Shown in pieces: positions 1 through 13,079 of a stretch of DNA of 61,608 nucleotides. Below the pieces are notes generated by a model. That model saw only the letters and a list, made by a program, of their open reading frames with translations, made no database searches and was not told the DNA's origin. The translations under genes were made by a program, and so were the position numbers. How positions within the stretch are numbered: the stretch's first letter is position 1; every line of letters begins with the position of its first letter. Source of the DNA: Phoronis australis (lineage: Eukaryota; Phoronida; Phoronidae). The stretch lies in the NCBI GenBank assembly GCA_002633005.1, contig NMRA01000399.1, forward strand, positions 259,680 through 321,287. Direction: 5' to 3'.

Positions 1-213
1 GAGTGTACGCGCGGATAGAGAGTGTACGCGCGGCTAGTGAGTGTACGCCCGGCTAGTGAATGTACGCGCGGATAGTGAGTGTACGCGCGGCTAGTGAGTG
101 TACGCGCGGATAGTGAGTGTACGCGCGGATAGTGAGTGTACGCGTGGCTAGTGAGTGTACGCGTGGCTAGTGAGTGTATGCGCAGATAGTGAGTGTACGC
201 GTGGATAGTGAGT
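1..213. repeat. 19-bp minisatellite
   Basis: About eleven head-to-tail copies of a 19-bp unit (gagtgtacgcgcggctagt) run from the first base of the window. Variation is mostly at single positions (cgcgcgg/cgcgtgg, ctagt/atagt). The array is cut by the window edge, so its full length is unknown. Confidence 0.95.
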
Positions 214-427
214 GCCTTCCTCTTTAAACTAATGACTTTCTCACCTGTCCCTTGTTTAGCAGATGCTTCACTCCAAATGACATACATCCTAGCAACTCAC
301 TCTTACTGAAATGGAGACAGAAAATTATCATCACCGTGCCTGTTATTTAGTAGAGAAAACTGGTTCTCAAAATGCGCAACTATCACTGGTACATGAGCCT
401 ACATGAAAAACACTTGACGGCTAAATC

Positions 428-1745
428 ACAATCAAGGTCCATATTCGAGTGTTGACTGTGTTACAGTCTAGTATAATTTTTTTTGGTCACTTACCAAATG
501 CCAACTGAATCTCATAGGCAAAGAGTTATTTAGTTGTGCAAATTAAAAAAAAGGTTCATCAAATTCGGACGTTTGAGAAATTTATGCATGTTTTTGTTTA
601 TGAACTTCATGCATTTTTAGCGTTACGAGTGGCCATTTTAAAAATTACTATTTTCAACTGCCAACAGTAGAAAAGATATTTATTTTATTAAGTAAGAAAT
701 TGCTTAGATATCAGAATCACTTAGATGAAATTGTGCTTAATCATTGAGAAATGGTAGGGTTCATCATAAAACATGAACTAATTCTCAGTACATTGTAAGT
801 ATTCTTTATAAACCTGACAAGTCACTGAAATGTAGTGTACATACCCCTGTGTAGTGTACATACCTTCAACCTCTGGGCTATAAAGTATTGTCCACAAGTA
901 TTTCTACATACTGCTGTTCTCATGAACAATATTGGTATTTCCAAAATGTGTCCAGTTTGACAAAAAAACAATGGACATTATCAAATTTGTGGGCAATAAA
1001 TTGCCACACAGGACTTGGCTAGTACTTAACATTCTAGAAGACATGTCATGTGACAACTGATGTTGTAGAGGCAGGTTCTCTATCTCTCAAAACAACTTGC
1101 AACAAACCAACAAGTATAGAGACCAAAAAACTCGAGACCATCCCATACATTTGTAACTTAGTCAAAATTTGATGTTGATTGACTGTGCGTAGTTTAAGTA
1201 CCCCCCAACCAGTACCATCTTTTACTGTTTACAAGTTGACAACTGGGCCTAGCATTGCTTTAACTGTTTTGACCACCTGGTGAATGTATTGAAAACTAGG
1301 CAAATAGCACCAATTGAGTTTCTGAAAAAAGTAGTTACTTGTCATTTTCTTTTTGTAAGAATGATATTGCAAGAGAAGAAGTTCTCATTATACTGTGTTA
1401 AGATATGCAATGTATCATCATCTAGAACAACTTGATCAGTAGGGTAATAACTTTTCTTACTTTAGTATGTGATACTTCTTCAATTTGATCAAGAACTTAT
1501 TAAATGAACAGCTACCTTATGAAATTTTGCGTGGTAGAAGTGGGCTGTGACCACAAGTTGTAGTGTACGTACCCTTTTATATAACTGTGATGCATTACGC
1601 CAAAAATTTTATTCGTGGTTCTTGAGCAAAATATTTTAGATTACAAACATGGAATGATGGTACTTTAAAATAACCCAGCTTTTACAGTAAAATGACAATC
1701 TTCATTTTTCACCAAAAGTGGCCACCGAATATGGACCTTGATTGT
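428..1745. mobile_element. Candidate TIR element, about 1.3 kb, non-coding
   Basis: A perfect 20-bp inverted repeat (acaatcaaggtccatattcg) bounds this stretch at 428-447 and 1726-1745. The interior is AT-rich with no meaningful ORF, as in non-autonomous DNA transposons. I see no clear target-site duplication, so the ends may not be exact. Two unrelated inverted copies of one repeat are the alternative. Confidence 0.45.
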
Positions 1746-1843
1746 CATTTGCCCATTGAGTAACAAATTGAAGTAAAAGTATTGTTTCCGAAATAGGTGC
1801 GTGGGCTCAAATACGCTAACATACAGCAATCACTTACAATGCG

Positions 1844-1958
1844 CATGACCCACCCGTGATCCCATGACCCACCTGTGATCCATGACCCACCCGTGATCCC
1901 CATTACCCACCTGTGATCTCATGACACACCTGTGATCCCCATGACCCACCTGTGATCC
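1844..1958. repeat. ~20-bp minisatellite (catgacccacctgtgatccc)
   Basis: Six diverged copies of a ~20-bp unit vary at cccgtg/cctgtg and in the number of C residues between units. Confidence 0.9.
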
Positions 1959-2057
1959 TCGTCTCTATGCCAGGAAGATATCAATAACCTCTTCTCCCTG
2001 TCTGCCTCTAAGATCTCACTGTAAAACAAAGTGAGAACATTCTGTCAATCCAGTCGT

Positions 2058-2105
2058 CATGTCGCACCCTGTTGAACATGTCATGTCGCACCCTGTTGAA
2101 CATGT
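2058..2105. repeat. 24-bp direct duplication
   Basis: Two identical adjacent copies of a 24-bp unit beginning catgtcgcaccctg. Confidence 0.9.
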
Positions 2106-3196
2106 CTTAAAAATGAAATACTGTTTTCTGCTCCGTTTTATAAACTACAACTTCATTCTCACACTCATCTTGAACAAACAAGACATTAATTACTGAAATT
2201 AAAATTGAAATCAAGTTTATTTCCCCTCAAGCAACTGAAACACAAGCATGACTTACAATGATTTGTTTGCAATCTGACAAAAGAACTATTTTTAATCATT
2301 TTTAATATCACGGGATATTTTTGCAAAACAAAAATGAGTATGCACCCCACAATAAAAAGGGGTAAAATAAAACAGGACATCTAGCGACCCATCTGAGAGG
2401 AATGAGGGGAGAGCGAAGGGAAACAAAAAATATTTTGAGGACTGAGATTATGTAATGTAACATCAAATTAGTGTAACTCTCACTGAAGGGGCTGTAGCCA
2501 GTAGGAATGTGTCGTTGAGCAACATTTTTCAGCACAAAACAATTAATGGTGGAATCATATTTAGCTACTATGATAGCAAGCTTGTCTTGCAATCAGTCGT
2601 CCGGACGGGTACTTAAGAGTAGTCACTTTGTTCAACTGCTTCTGATGTCTATGTGTTATAAGCTTCGTGTTATGTGATAGTTTTGTCACTATTGCTGTAG
2701 CAACATCATTGTGAAAACAAACCAAGCTTGCGTATGATTTGATTTCAAGTAATTAATGGAGCTCATTTTTAACTCACAATGAAAATTTCTGGTCGAACAA
2801 CGGTTTGTTGGAGGCAGGCACGACATCCGTCTTGCATCGCGTTCTTTTTTCAGAGTCAGGAACCAAAGACAACTGAAAGAAACAAAAAGAGAAAGAAATC
2901 TGAAAGCAGCCAATATGGGTCAGGTGTCCTTTATTTACCCCAAGCCTCACCTGATGATCGTGAAATGTGTCGGAATCTTTCGGTTTTCACCCAGCTCCCC
3001 CTCGTGTCACTTTGAGGCACAGGTTTCCAAATGAGTCGGGCACAGACTATGCTACTTCTGGCCTTACAAATAACTTCTGGAGTTTGCAAACACTAACAAA
3101 TTATGACCGCTGGAGACCGAACTTACAACTGCCATCTTGTCAGTTTACACACCCCAAGCAGACAAACAGGAAACAGATTGGTTTCACATCTACAGT
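2106..3196. other. No supported gene
   Basis: Short overlapping ORFs exist on both strands but none has a recognisable domain. An acceptor-like tract at about 2,840-2,850 is followed by a Lys/Arg-rich open stretch. Nothing convincing extends it in either direction. Confidence 0.5.
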
Positions 3197-3315
3197 GCCA
3201 TCCACAGCATCCCGTCCACAGCATCCCGTCCAAGGCATTAGGTCCAGGGCATCCCGTCCAGGGCATCCCGTCCAGGGCATCCCGTCCACGGCATCCCATT
3301 CACAGCATCCCATCC
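3197..3315. repeat. 15-bp minisatellite (ggcatcccgtccagg)
   Basis: About eight copies of a 15-bp unit varying between tccacagcatcccg and tccagggcatcccg. The unit length is a multiple of three, so both strands stay open and give artefactual ORFs. Confidence 0.92.
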
Positions 3316-3571
3316 AGACACAGCCTGCCTTAGTGCACCTTGCAGTAGTGTATCTTGCCCCACTTTTGAGTTGAGCGTCCACACACACACATATCCGATA
3401 ACTAGGGTAAGGTGGAAGTTGTCGCTCTGTGCGTGACAATGAATGCCTAATGCGAGTACGACATGCAATAGAAAATGTTTGTAACCGCAGCTGATAATTA
3501 CTTGCACCAGTTTCACACAGTGACTACAGGTGGCGCAAGTTACCTAAGAACAAGCTATCTCACCTCCATAA

Positions 3572-3809
3572 TGTGGAGTAAATTGTCTCAAGTGGAGTAA
3601 GTTGTCACAAGTGGGGCAAGTTGTCACAAGTGGAGCAAGTTGTCACAAGTGGGGTAAGTTGTCACAAGTGTGGCAAGTTGTCACAAGTGGGGTAAGTTGT
3701 CATATGTGGAGTGAGTTGTCACAAGTGGAGTAAATTGTCATATGTGGAGTAAGTTGTCACACGTGGAGTGAGTTGTCACAAGTGGGGTATGTTGTCACAA
3801 GTGGAGTAA
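3572..3809. repeat. 19-bp minisatellite (gtggagtaagttgtcacaa)
   Basis: About twelve copies of a 19-bp unit with variants gtggggcaag, gtggggtaag and catatgtgg. This is ordinary minisatellite structure. Confidence 0.93.
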
Positions 3810-4283
3810 CCGTCCACACAGCACTCAAGCCTAGTGATAACTCGTTCCAGAAGTAACTTGTTCTGTGGCAAGTCTGAGTGTGGACAGCACTTAAATAACA
3901 AGTGGAACTACTTGTTGATACTTAGGAGCTAGAAAATAATTAAGGATCGCCTTTACAGTAATGAGTAATATTGCAAAAAGCCCGGAGGGTGAAAACTCAA
4001 AAGCGCACCACTTTACAAAGAGAAATATCAAGATTCGAAAACAATTCACGCACACTAACTAGAACTGAAATTGAGCTTGTTTAGTCCAATGTCTCTGGTC
4101 AGTCACAAAACTACCGAACAGAAAATATTCATTTCGGCAAAACCATTTACACTGTCTGATGAGGGGCGTGGAATGAACCACGATTAATGAGAGGCCCAAG
4201 TATTGCTCCGCAATTGACCATAAGGGTGTGCGGAATGTGTAAATTTACACTCAAAATGCAATCCTTAAGGTGGAAATTTCTTA

Positions 4284-4384
4284 CAAAACACCAACCACTG
4301 CAAGCAGTTTGTTTCAAAACACCGACTACTGCAGCAGTATGTTTCAAAACATCAACCACTGCAGCAGTTCATTCCAAAACATCA
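4284..4384. repeat. 30-bp tandem repeat, three copies
   Basis: Three copies of a unit containing accactgcagcagt followed by a ttccaaaa-like end. Copy B of the larger block has only two units, an indel of exactly one repeat, as expected between alleles. Confidence 0.85.
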
Positions 4385-4501
4385 AACTTACTCTCACATA
4401 AGAGTTGCAGTTTTCCTTCCACTTTGACCTCAAATGTCTCGACTGAATTACTGAAATGAAATGCAACAAGTTAAACATGACAGAGCAATACCGGGTTTTG
4501 G

Positions 4502-4516
4502 CCACTAGGTGGAGCT
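4502..4516 (+). promoter_or_regulatory. CTCF-like motif with one mismatch
   Basis: ccactaggtggagct matches the bilaterian CTCF core CCASYAGRKGGCRSY except for A in place of C at position 12. It recurs at 5495-5509 in copy B. A sequence match only; binding is not shown. Confidence 0.25.
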
Positions 4517-5238
4517 TTGCCATGACGATGCAAAATCGCTACTGCAATTCTTCAATTCAAGTGCTGCCAACAACTAGACAATACAAGGTGTTTAAAATAA
4601 TGCCATACACAATAATATCTCAAGAATTTCTGACAAAATGATAAAATTGCCAAAATTAACAATTTTCTTATTGTTAGAGGGTTTCTACCATTGTTGTGAA
4701 TGTTCACAACTTTGTGTGCTGTCTGATGGTACATGGTAGAGAGCTTTTTGTGCTGTCTGATGGTACCAATGGGAGAGGGCCTGAAAGGACCAAAGCATTA
4801 GTTTGGTTATGGCTACCTTTCATGAAAAATGTTGAAAATAAAGTTATTTTTCCACCAGATTGTGACCCGATACAAGCAGCAAGAATTTCTCTTTCAAAAA
4901 CTCTTAGGATCACAACTTGTTTGCATTCAAGGCCTCAAAAGGCTTTAGTAAGAATTGTCAGTCAATTCAAAATTTTTGGGATGGAGATTGAAAATTTTGG
5001 AAGTTTAAATCTGAGTGACGACAAATGATTTGCAACATGGAGGTCGACAATATAGTGAAAATTCTCTAGTTTGGAGTTTCTAAAATTTGAAACACCACAA
5101 TTCAAGTAGAAATTGATTTTTTTTTTCATATGAACAATGGGACATGGGCTAAATCATAATATTTTTAAAATCAGACATTGGATTTTTAAACCAGCGAAAT
5201 CTGAAATTAGACTTGGCAGTTCATAAAATCATCAAGAN

Positions 5239-6222
5239 TGACCATAAGGGTGTGCGGAATGTGTAAATTTACACTCAAAATGCAATCCTTAAGGTGGAAA
5301 TTTCTTACAAAACACCAACCACTGCAGCAGTATGTTTCAAAACATCAACCACTGCAGCAGTTCATTCCAAAACATCACACTTACTCTAACATAAGAGTTG
5401 CAGTTTTCCTTCCACTTTGACCTCAAATGTCTCGACTGAATTACTGAAATGAAATGCAACAAGTTAAACATGACAGAGCAATACCGGGTTTTGGCCACTA
5501 GGTGGAGCTTTGCCATGAATTCGCTACTGCAATTCTTCAATTCAAGTGCTGCCAACAACTAGACAATACAAGGTGTTTAAAATAATGCCATACACAATAA
5601 TATCTCAAGAATTTCTGACAAAATGATAAAATTGCCAAAATTAACCATTTTCTTATTGTTAGAGGGTTTCTACCATTGTTGTGAATGTTCACAACTTTGT
5701 GTGCTGTCTGATGGTACATGGTAGAGAGCTTTTTGTGGTGTCTGATGGTACCAATGGGAGAGGGCCTGAAAGGACCAAAGCATTAGTTTGGTTATGGCTA
5801 CCTTTCATGAAAAATGTTGAAAATAAAGTTATTTTTCCACCAGATTGTGACCCGATACAAGCAGCAAGAATTTCTCTTTCAAAAACTCTTAGGATCACAA
5901 CTTGTTTGCATTCAAGGCCTCAAAAGGCTTTAGTAAGAATTGTCAGTCAATTCAAAATTTTTGGGATGGAGATTGAAAATTTTGGAAGTTTAAATCTGAG
6001 TGACGACAAATGATTTGCAACATGGAGGTCGACAATATAGTGAAAATTCTCTAGTTTGGAGTTTCTAAAATTTGAAACACCACAATTCAAGTAGAAATTG
6101 ATTTTTTTTTTCATATGAACAATGGGACATGGGCTAAATCATAATATTTTTAAAATCAGACATTGGATTTTTAAACCAGCGAAATCTGAAATTAGACTTG
6201 GCAGTTCATAAAATCATCAAGA
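5239..6222. repeat. Duplicated ~1-kb block, copy B (begins at the N at 5238)
   Basis: The partner of 4215-5237. It begins exactly after the N and reads through into unique sequence at its right end, whereas copy A stops at the N. That geometry fits two unmerged allelic contigs better than a biological tandem duplication. Confidence 0.9.
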
Positions 6223-6260
6223 ACAAGTTCAGACAATGCAATGTATTCATGAGTCCCTAT

Positions 6261-6423
6261 TAGTGTGTAACAAGGTGAATGACTGTTTAGTGCGTAACAA
6301 GGTGAATGACTGTTTAGTGCGTAACAAGGTGAATGACTGTTTAGTGCGTAACAAGGTGAATGACTGTTTAGTGCGTAACAAGGTGAATGACTGTTTAGTG
6401 CGTAACAAGGTGAATGACTGTTT
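6261..6423. repeat. 27-bp minisatellite, six copies
   Basis: Six nearly perfect 27-bp units beginning tagtgcgtaacaaggtgaat. The first has tgtgt in place of tgcgt. Because 27 is a multiple of three, three frames stay open over the array and give 66-79 codon pseudo-ORFs. Confidence 0.95.
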
Positions 6424-9237
6424 GCCACAGATATAAAGTCTTGAATTTGGTAAAAGCCCCGACCTAGAGCAAAAATAATTTTTCACCCTCCCAAACTGAA
6501 GAAATTTTTACCGTACAAACAAAACCTGGTGAAATCAATATTGCACATGACTGTGACAACAGCCACTTGTCCACTCACTGTTTATTGTCAGAAGACCATG
6601 GTTCATGTACACCGATAACTTCAGCTGACCTGCAACAGTTATAAGAGAACATAACATTGTTATAATTTTTGAAACCATTGATAGAACTCAAACACAGTAG
6701 AGAAAATCACATATCTTACTTATCCACGGCAAAGTGATTAAGTGAAATGTCAGAGCTGTGTCCTTCCAGAAGCAGTACTCAATTCTAAATGGTTTTAAAT
6801 TACGAAAACATTTATAATATATTCCATCAAATTCCCCGATTCTGGTCGCAATAAGACATATTTAAGAAGTTGAATTCCAGGCTTTGAGAAGGTGGTGCTG
6901 TTCTTTATCAGGTTTACAGAAATAATAACTGTAACGCAGAGAAGTTATTGGTAAAATGGAGTTGTGGCGTCTTTCAGCGGAAAGTGCAAGACATTTCTCA
7001 AAATCATTTTGATGTTACTTATCACTCAAGATTGTAAAATGGAATTTGCTAATTCACAAAATGGAAAAACAGAAGTATAATTCTACTAAAATAGATTTCT
7101 CTGCTTTTGAAAATGGAAAACGGTTTCCGTTTATGCCCATAATGAAGTCACATGTGTTTGTTGATAACAGCTCTGTAATATGTAGTATGCCATTATGAAG
7201 TCAAGTTTTCTTTCCGTTTAATTTTGTTAAAAATTCTGACAAAATAATTTTCATCATTCCAAATTATTGTAATCTAAATTGAAGAAACTTCACAGTTACT
7301 TGCAATGAGAACCCGCTGCTACCCGCCAGAAACTTCTTCATCAATATGCAAATTGATCTACACTTTGACCTCTAGCTAAAGGTCATCAACTGCATCTCTT
7401 CATTGCCCCTTTGCTGCTTTTAAAGCCATGGTCAGTCCAATAGATACACTCATCAAAATACAGCTGTACTCCAGCCATTGGAAGTGCTAGGAAGTAGTAG
7501 GAGACACGTACGTCACTGTTGGCCATCATTATGTTATGGATTTGAACGATTCTGGCCTGTCTACCTTCAGTTCATTTCAATGCTTTTATTTACTGACCTC
7601 TTACAAGGCCTGCTTAGTCAAGATAACACAATGAGGTTACCATAGAAAAACACATACATGGTGAGCTTAAAGTTTTTGAAATTAAGGGCGCCAACACACT
7701 TCTAAGCTCCGACATAAGAAGAATGTTTTATAAATTACATTCGGCGGTTCAATTTTCATGTTTGCATTTCAACTCAGACTGCAACAGTGAAACTGGACGT
7801 GCAGCATTGTAGGTAAATACTACCGAATCAAAGACCCAATTCAAATCACTGACAGCATTGTATAAACAAACAACATTGCCTGGGCCATGGCTCAGTTTTG
7901 ACCATTAGTCACCTCTGGCAGACGAACTTCGAAGACGCCATGCACTGCAGACATTGCAAACGGAAATGTAGGCCTATCGGTTTGGCACTAAGTCACCTAA
8001 GTGGCCAGGTCTGTTCTGGTTTTCTGGCATCCAGCTATCATGCAATCGGAATTTGATTAGGCCTACTGAATCTGCACAGTCGACATTGTCTTTCATATTC
8101 ACTAGCTTTGACCTTTACCTTTCAACCAATCTTATAACGCTGTTCACAATATTTAGCGATGTATGAGTAGATGTAGATGCTGATAACAGCCTGTTTAATT
8201 TCAACTCAAAAACAACACCGACAGAGAACAGCACGCACTTTTCACAAAAGCGTGATTGAAGTTGCTAGCTAGCGCCACCTGTCTGACAATTCGAATACCA
8301 GAGTAATTGATTTTTTTTTGCGTGGACGTCTGATGATAACAGTGAATACATACTATTACAAATAAAATTTTGATTTTAAAAAATATTTGAGTGACCATGC
8401 CTTGAAGATATGTGAAAACCTGAAACTGGAAACTATTTTGAAGGGAAATCGAAAAACATAATTTTTATTTTTTATTATTTTTAATTTAAAAAAACAAAAC
8501 AAAAGAATAACATTTATTCTCATCGTTTCAAGACAAAAATGGCAATATTTCCACGAAAGAGAGAATGGCTGTATTCGTTTTTATCATTGTTTATACTTCC
8601 CATAAGAAATATTACGGAAATCATTCTACAGGAGCTAGCATTTCACAATACATGATGATTTTACCAAGTATTTGCTATTCCTCCGATTAGTCTACAATAC
8701 TTTATACATCAACTTGAGTCAAAGAAAGCAGAAATAAACAATACATTTTCCAATGCAACTTCTTTCTGAAGTAAGTAAAATGTTTATTTTAAGTAGATAC
8801 AGCAAAAGAAAACATTGTTTTGAATGACGTAAACCGATCGAGTTTGTTGAACGATATCTATAGATATGCTTTATCAACAAGGAATATTCGTTACCACAAT
8901 CACGGAAAGATGGTTATCCGCTGCTCAAACAAAGTGACGTTATTTTGAATTAACGAACGTGAGCAATCTGCTTTACGATCTACGGAGTAAGAACCACGGG
9001 TTGTATTCAAGGCAAGGTTCAAATTCTTGTTGACATAAAACTGGTAAATGTGCGACTAAATGTTTTTCAGCCACACTGAGAACAACTCTACATTATCCAT
9101 ATATGAGTTTTTCGTTTCCTGTTGTGTTCTTTAAAAATGCAATGTTAATCACCAGAATATGAAAGCTCAGTGGCGTACTGGTTGTAACCAGATTCCAAAA
9201 ATTATCAGGCCAATTCATATTTACTCAAGCGGACAAT
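6424..9237. other. Non-coding stretch, no supported feature
   Basis: AT-rich sequence without a domain-bearing ORF, tRNA or clear TIR pair. TAGGCCTA octamers occur at 7969 and 8058. Confidence 0.5.
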
Positions 9238-9313
9238 GCGGTATGTGTATAGTGAAACAGACCAGATGGTGAATCGCGGTATGTGTATAGTGAAACAGAC
9301 CAGATGGTGAATC
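9238..9313. repeat. 38-bp direct duplication
   Basis: Two identical adjacent 38-bp copies beginning gcggtatgtgtatagtgaaa. Confidence 0.93.
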
Positions 9314-9692
9314 GCGGTCGGGAAACTACGGGAACACAGGAAAGTGACAGTGAAGCCATGGGTCTAAAAAGCATAAAACCTGAAGTCTTTTGCAGTAGCA
9401 GTAGCAACCGAAAGTAAAAACGTGAATAAACAAACGAAGGGCACCCGAATGTCATTAAAACTGAGCTAAGGACAGCAGTCAGTAGTTTGTGGGTTTGAAA
9501 ATGGCGATAACTACTACCGTAAAAAGTAAATAGTATATGACAGGGGATTACTACCGTAAAAAGGTAACTGGGAGAGTATACCTAGCAGGCTTAATTCGAC
9601 TAAACTACGGTCAGTCCGAACAGTAGCATGTGTACAGTACTTTTCTTCTGCATTACGACACAAGAGATAAAGGACAGATAGTCCGTTTCTAC

Positions 9693-9813
9693 CTTTATAA
9701 ACCATGTGGACCGGTTCATTCTCTTTTCCAGTCCAAACGTCCTGTCTTTCCCTCAATTCCAAATACGGAAGTTCTCCACAGGTATCCGAATCCGAACTTT
9801 CCGACTTGTCCAT
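9693..9813 (-). CDS. Candidate first coding exon, unknown protein
   Basis: On the minus strand an ATG at 9811-9813 opens about 40 codons of acidic, Ser/Asp/Glu-rich sequence (MDKSESSDSDTCGELPYLEL...). It reaches a donor-like AAAG|gtagaa at 9693, leaving phase 1. The upstream sequence is also open in another frame (9753-10052) with four clustered cysteines but lacks an ATG. I found no matching downstream exon. No family is recognised. This could be chance. Confidence 0.18.
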
Positions 9814-9822
9814 ACCTGTCGT

Positions 9823-12699
9823 TGAGAACGACTTGTCAGTAAAAATGTGGTTTCGTGACAGCGTTTCGCAAATTCTTGTAACTCGAATGCAGGGACTCTG
9901 ACATCGAGATTATTGCACTGATGTTGACATTCGCCGTGACAGTCAGCGGAGCAATTCTCCTTGGTTCTGCGACGGAGTAGCGAAATACGTGAGATTACAA
10001 CCGAAAGTAACCGCTGAAAGAAGTCATAGATAGTAGCAAGCACTTTGTCCAAACAACTTCTGAATGGCCCTCAATGATATCAGTCCGTTACCCCCAAGAT
10101 TTTCTTGCGACTTGGGAACGCTAATCCCCTCCGGCATACACTGGCGCCTTTGTGAGGCTGAATCAATTGCACAAAACTAAACAACGCACACTAAGGTATC
10201 GCGTTCCGAAAGTTTGTTTAGTAAACTAATTCCGTCGATAGTTCGGTTTCTTCTGAATATTTGTTAGAACGTCAGGCGTCTCAAAAATGTCACACAAAGT
10301 AATCCGTGATCAGTCGATGAGTAAACGTCTCCCTCTACCTAAGCGCATTGTACACTTTAAACTACCCGCTACAGTACTTCGCGTAAAATCACGTGACCCT
10401 TATTTTCACAAGGCTCCCTAAGCAAACAGAGAGACAAAGAACGAGGAAGGTTCACAGTAAATATCCATAACAGCGTTTACGTAACCACGGCGACCTGTGA
10501 AGTGTGAAGATATTCAGATGTCGTTAATCCGTTTACCGCATCCTTTTTTGTGATTGGGAATAGACGAAAACCGAATGGCACAAAGACAACGAGCATAAAC
10601 AAGGGTAATATTATATTTAAAGTAACTCCCCCTGAAGGAGCTTAATCAATAAATAGTCCAGCAGCCATTTGCCAGTTTTTTTCTCTGTTTGTGAACATTA
10701 CTGCAATCTCGATGTAAATTGTCTGTGAAGGAACATTAGAGCGTTCTCCACCTATGATGTTTTTGTTTTCTGCAATTTAGGGAAATGTTCGTGTAACCCG
10801 GAAAACGTCCTTTATGGACTTATCTTTTGGTTGTGTACGTATGGCCGTAGCCCTAGATCCGCCTATGCTTCAGAAAAATAAATAGTTGAAATGAACAATG
10901 CAGTTTTAGGTGTTATACAATGGTTGACACTTTCATCTTCAGGGAACCCGCTTGTCAAAGAAAAAATTATGAACTTTTTACAGAACGGTATTATTCTGCC
11001 TATAATAATTTGAGAAATTTGTTTGTGGGAATCAAATCCAAGTAACTGTAATCACCTTTGGAAAGGTAATTCCCTCCAGACCCGAACGAGTGACAGATTA
11101 GTTCCACAATTTCTATGCACGGGTTTCAACTAGTAAATGTACCGAGGAAATAAACTAATAAATAATCTTAGAAACTGACAGCAGACACGCGACATGAGCT
11201 GTCATTAAACAAAACTGTCTACGGCCAATGGCTCTTCAAAGATATTAGTCCTTTCAACACTTTCACGTTCGTCTTTAGAGAGGATTTTGCCAAGTTCGTA
11301 ATTCGCGCGTCAGAAATCCCCAACATCTGTTCAGTACGTCAATCATTTCAACGACAATGCAAGCCCCGCCTACTGAACAATGCGGCAAATTCAACACTGC
11401 GGCATATAATGTTAAACGGGTGTAAACGGCACGCGTAGAGTATGGAGACGCCCAAAACAAATAAAGAATGTTTGCCAGGGTGCCATTGTATTTACCTGTT
11501 GAATGAAAGTCCATCTGCCTCAAATTCCAGTTTGGCTCCGGGCTAACAGGTGGCAATACGATTTACAAGAGTTTTAAACCTCTTCAAAGCAATGACATGA
11601 CGCGTTCTACCTTCATTAACCTTACGAAGGACTGCTTGTGAACACAAAGAAAATAAACGTATTATCAGGAAGATATTATCTACTATTACAAAGATAACGA
11701 GCTCTTTGATATTGTTCAGAAGAAACAACACCAACAGCGGTGGTAAAACACCCAGCTAAACACATGCAAAGAGCCTTCGATTCCTGTCATGTGTTACGCA
11801 CAGAGGTGTTTGTGCAAGACGTGAGTAGAAGAAGTGTTCCATTCGTCGAAATAACATGAAATTTTATTTTTTTCTGGTGAAAAGTACTGCCCACCTGGGT
11901 AGAAAGGAATTTCCATCCGGGTAAGAAGTACAAAAAAGTGTTTTGAATGTCATGTAGAGGTCACCGCAACAACGAAGTCCTGTGTAACAAGGTGAAACAA
12001 ACTAAGAGTTTATTACAGGGGGAGCGAGTCATGCAGACAGGCTGGCAGGGACGAAGGACGGACGGACGGATGGGTAGACCGACGGGAGGAGAGAGGGAGG
12101 GAAGCAAAAATTAGTGATTACTAAGTTACGTATTATACTACTTGGGTCATTGAGCAACAAATACAGAAATTCGTCATCTGGAGTTCATACAAAAATTGTT
12201 AACTACGAGCACGTTTGTGTTCGGAGATTGAATTTCTGTATGAAGTCATCGTGTACTCATTTTTAGTGTGTCATCAGTTCTGTTGCCGATTTTACTTTCC
12301 AACAAGGAATTTCAGCTCAAACCATTTTAGTAGAAAAATACATGCCCAAATTATGGTCGTTCAGTTTAACATCGTTTTTGAAACAAAGAATTTAGTATGA
12401 TTTTTTAAGTTTAACATTTGAACTAACGAGATAAACGACGAATAGCACTCTTTAAAAACTCAGAAATTGATAATAGAACACGTTAAATTCATGGCTGTAA
12501 TATTCAAAACGTGTCTTACGTAATATCCTTCCAACGATCAGCTTTACAATCAGTTTTCTCAACTGAAAAAGGAGAATCTTCAAAACCCATAGTTTCCACA
12601 GTGCATGTGATAAAACGATGACACGTTCACTTTATCTCGTCTATCAAGTTGGAGTTGTCGCGGCTAGAACACACGCAAGGTGAGCTTGAGGCTCCAGCT
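9823..12699. other. Non-coding stretch, no supported gene
   Basis: Only short ORFs without motifs. A purine-rich (gacg/gga)n tract lies at about 12,053-12,108. The tRNA array begins at 12,700. Confidence 0.5.
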
Positions 12700-12773
12700 G
12701 GCCGGTTAGCTCAGTTGGTTAGAGCGTCGTGCTAATAACGCGAATGTCGTGGGTTCGATCCCCACACTGGCCA
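12700..12773 (+). tRNA. tRNA-Ile (anticodon AAU), copy 1
   Basis: A full 74-nt cloverleaf. The 7-bp acceptor stem is ggccggt/actggcc with discriminator A. The D-arm is gctc/gagc. The anticodon loop is ctaataa with anticodon AAT (read as IAU after editing, decoding AUU/AUC). The variable loop is 5 nt and the T-arm gtggg/cccac is fully paired with loop ttcgatc. There is no intron. A T5 Pol III terminator follows at 12777-12781. It is the first gene of a tandem array and has the best-paired stems. Confidence 0.96.
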
Positions 12774-13079
12774 ATATTTTTACACTATTGCAACACTGTG
12801 TACGCTGAGATGAAACAACGATCTCTTGGTTACATTTACTTTGTAATATTCTAAGACAAGAAAATTTGATACACTAACTTAGTGCATCTCTTTGATAGCT
12901 TGGTCAAATTAGTTATAAAAACAACAGTGACGGTGTGCACACAAGTAGGTTGAAAATTGCCTAACCGTTTCGAAAACGAGTTCTGTAGCCAAAATGATCC
13001 GCCGCAAATCACTGAACTGTGTCAAGTAAGTATCGTGACATGGTGCTGGGGAATGCATAATGCTGTCTACAGAGTTGCG

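Larger units (their letters stand above)
4215..5237. repeat. Duplicated ~1-kb block, copy A (ends at the N at 5238)
   Basis: Nearly identical to 5239-6222. Copy A differs mainly by one extra 30-bp repeat unit near 4,315, 11 extra bases near 4,527 and a few substitutions. It runs exactly to the single N. A 110-codon ORF at 4696-5028 recurs in copy B with one residue changed, but matches no family I recognise and is probably fortuitous. Type V/XI collagen or kinase sequence is absent here. See the assembly finding for the likely artefact. Confidence 0.9.

Noticed and set aside
2851-3032. Lys/Arg-rich open stretch behind an acceptor-like tract
   Set aside because: Composition follows an A-rich tract; no upstream exon and no good donor.
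4696-5028. 110-codon ORF repeated at 5681-6013
   Set aside because: Its conservation only reflects the duplicated block. The sequence has no recognised motif and an equally long shadow ORF on the other strand.
6192-6486. Repetitive 66-79 codon ORFs on both strands
   Set aside because: They arise from a 27-bp minisatellite whose length is a multiple of three.
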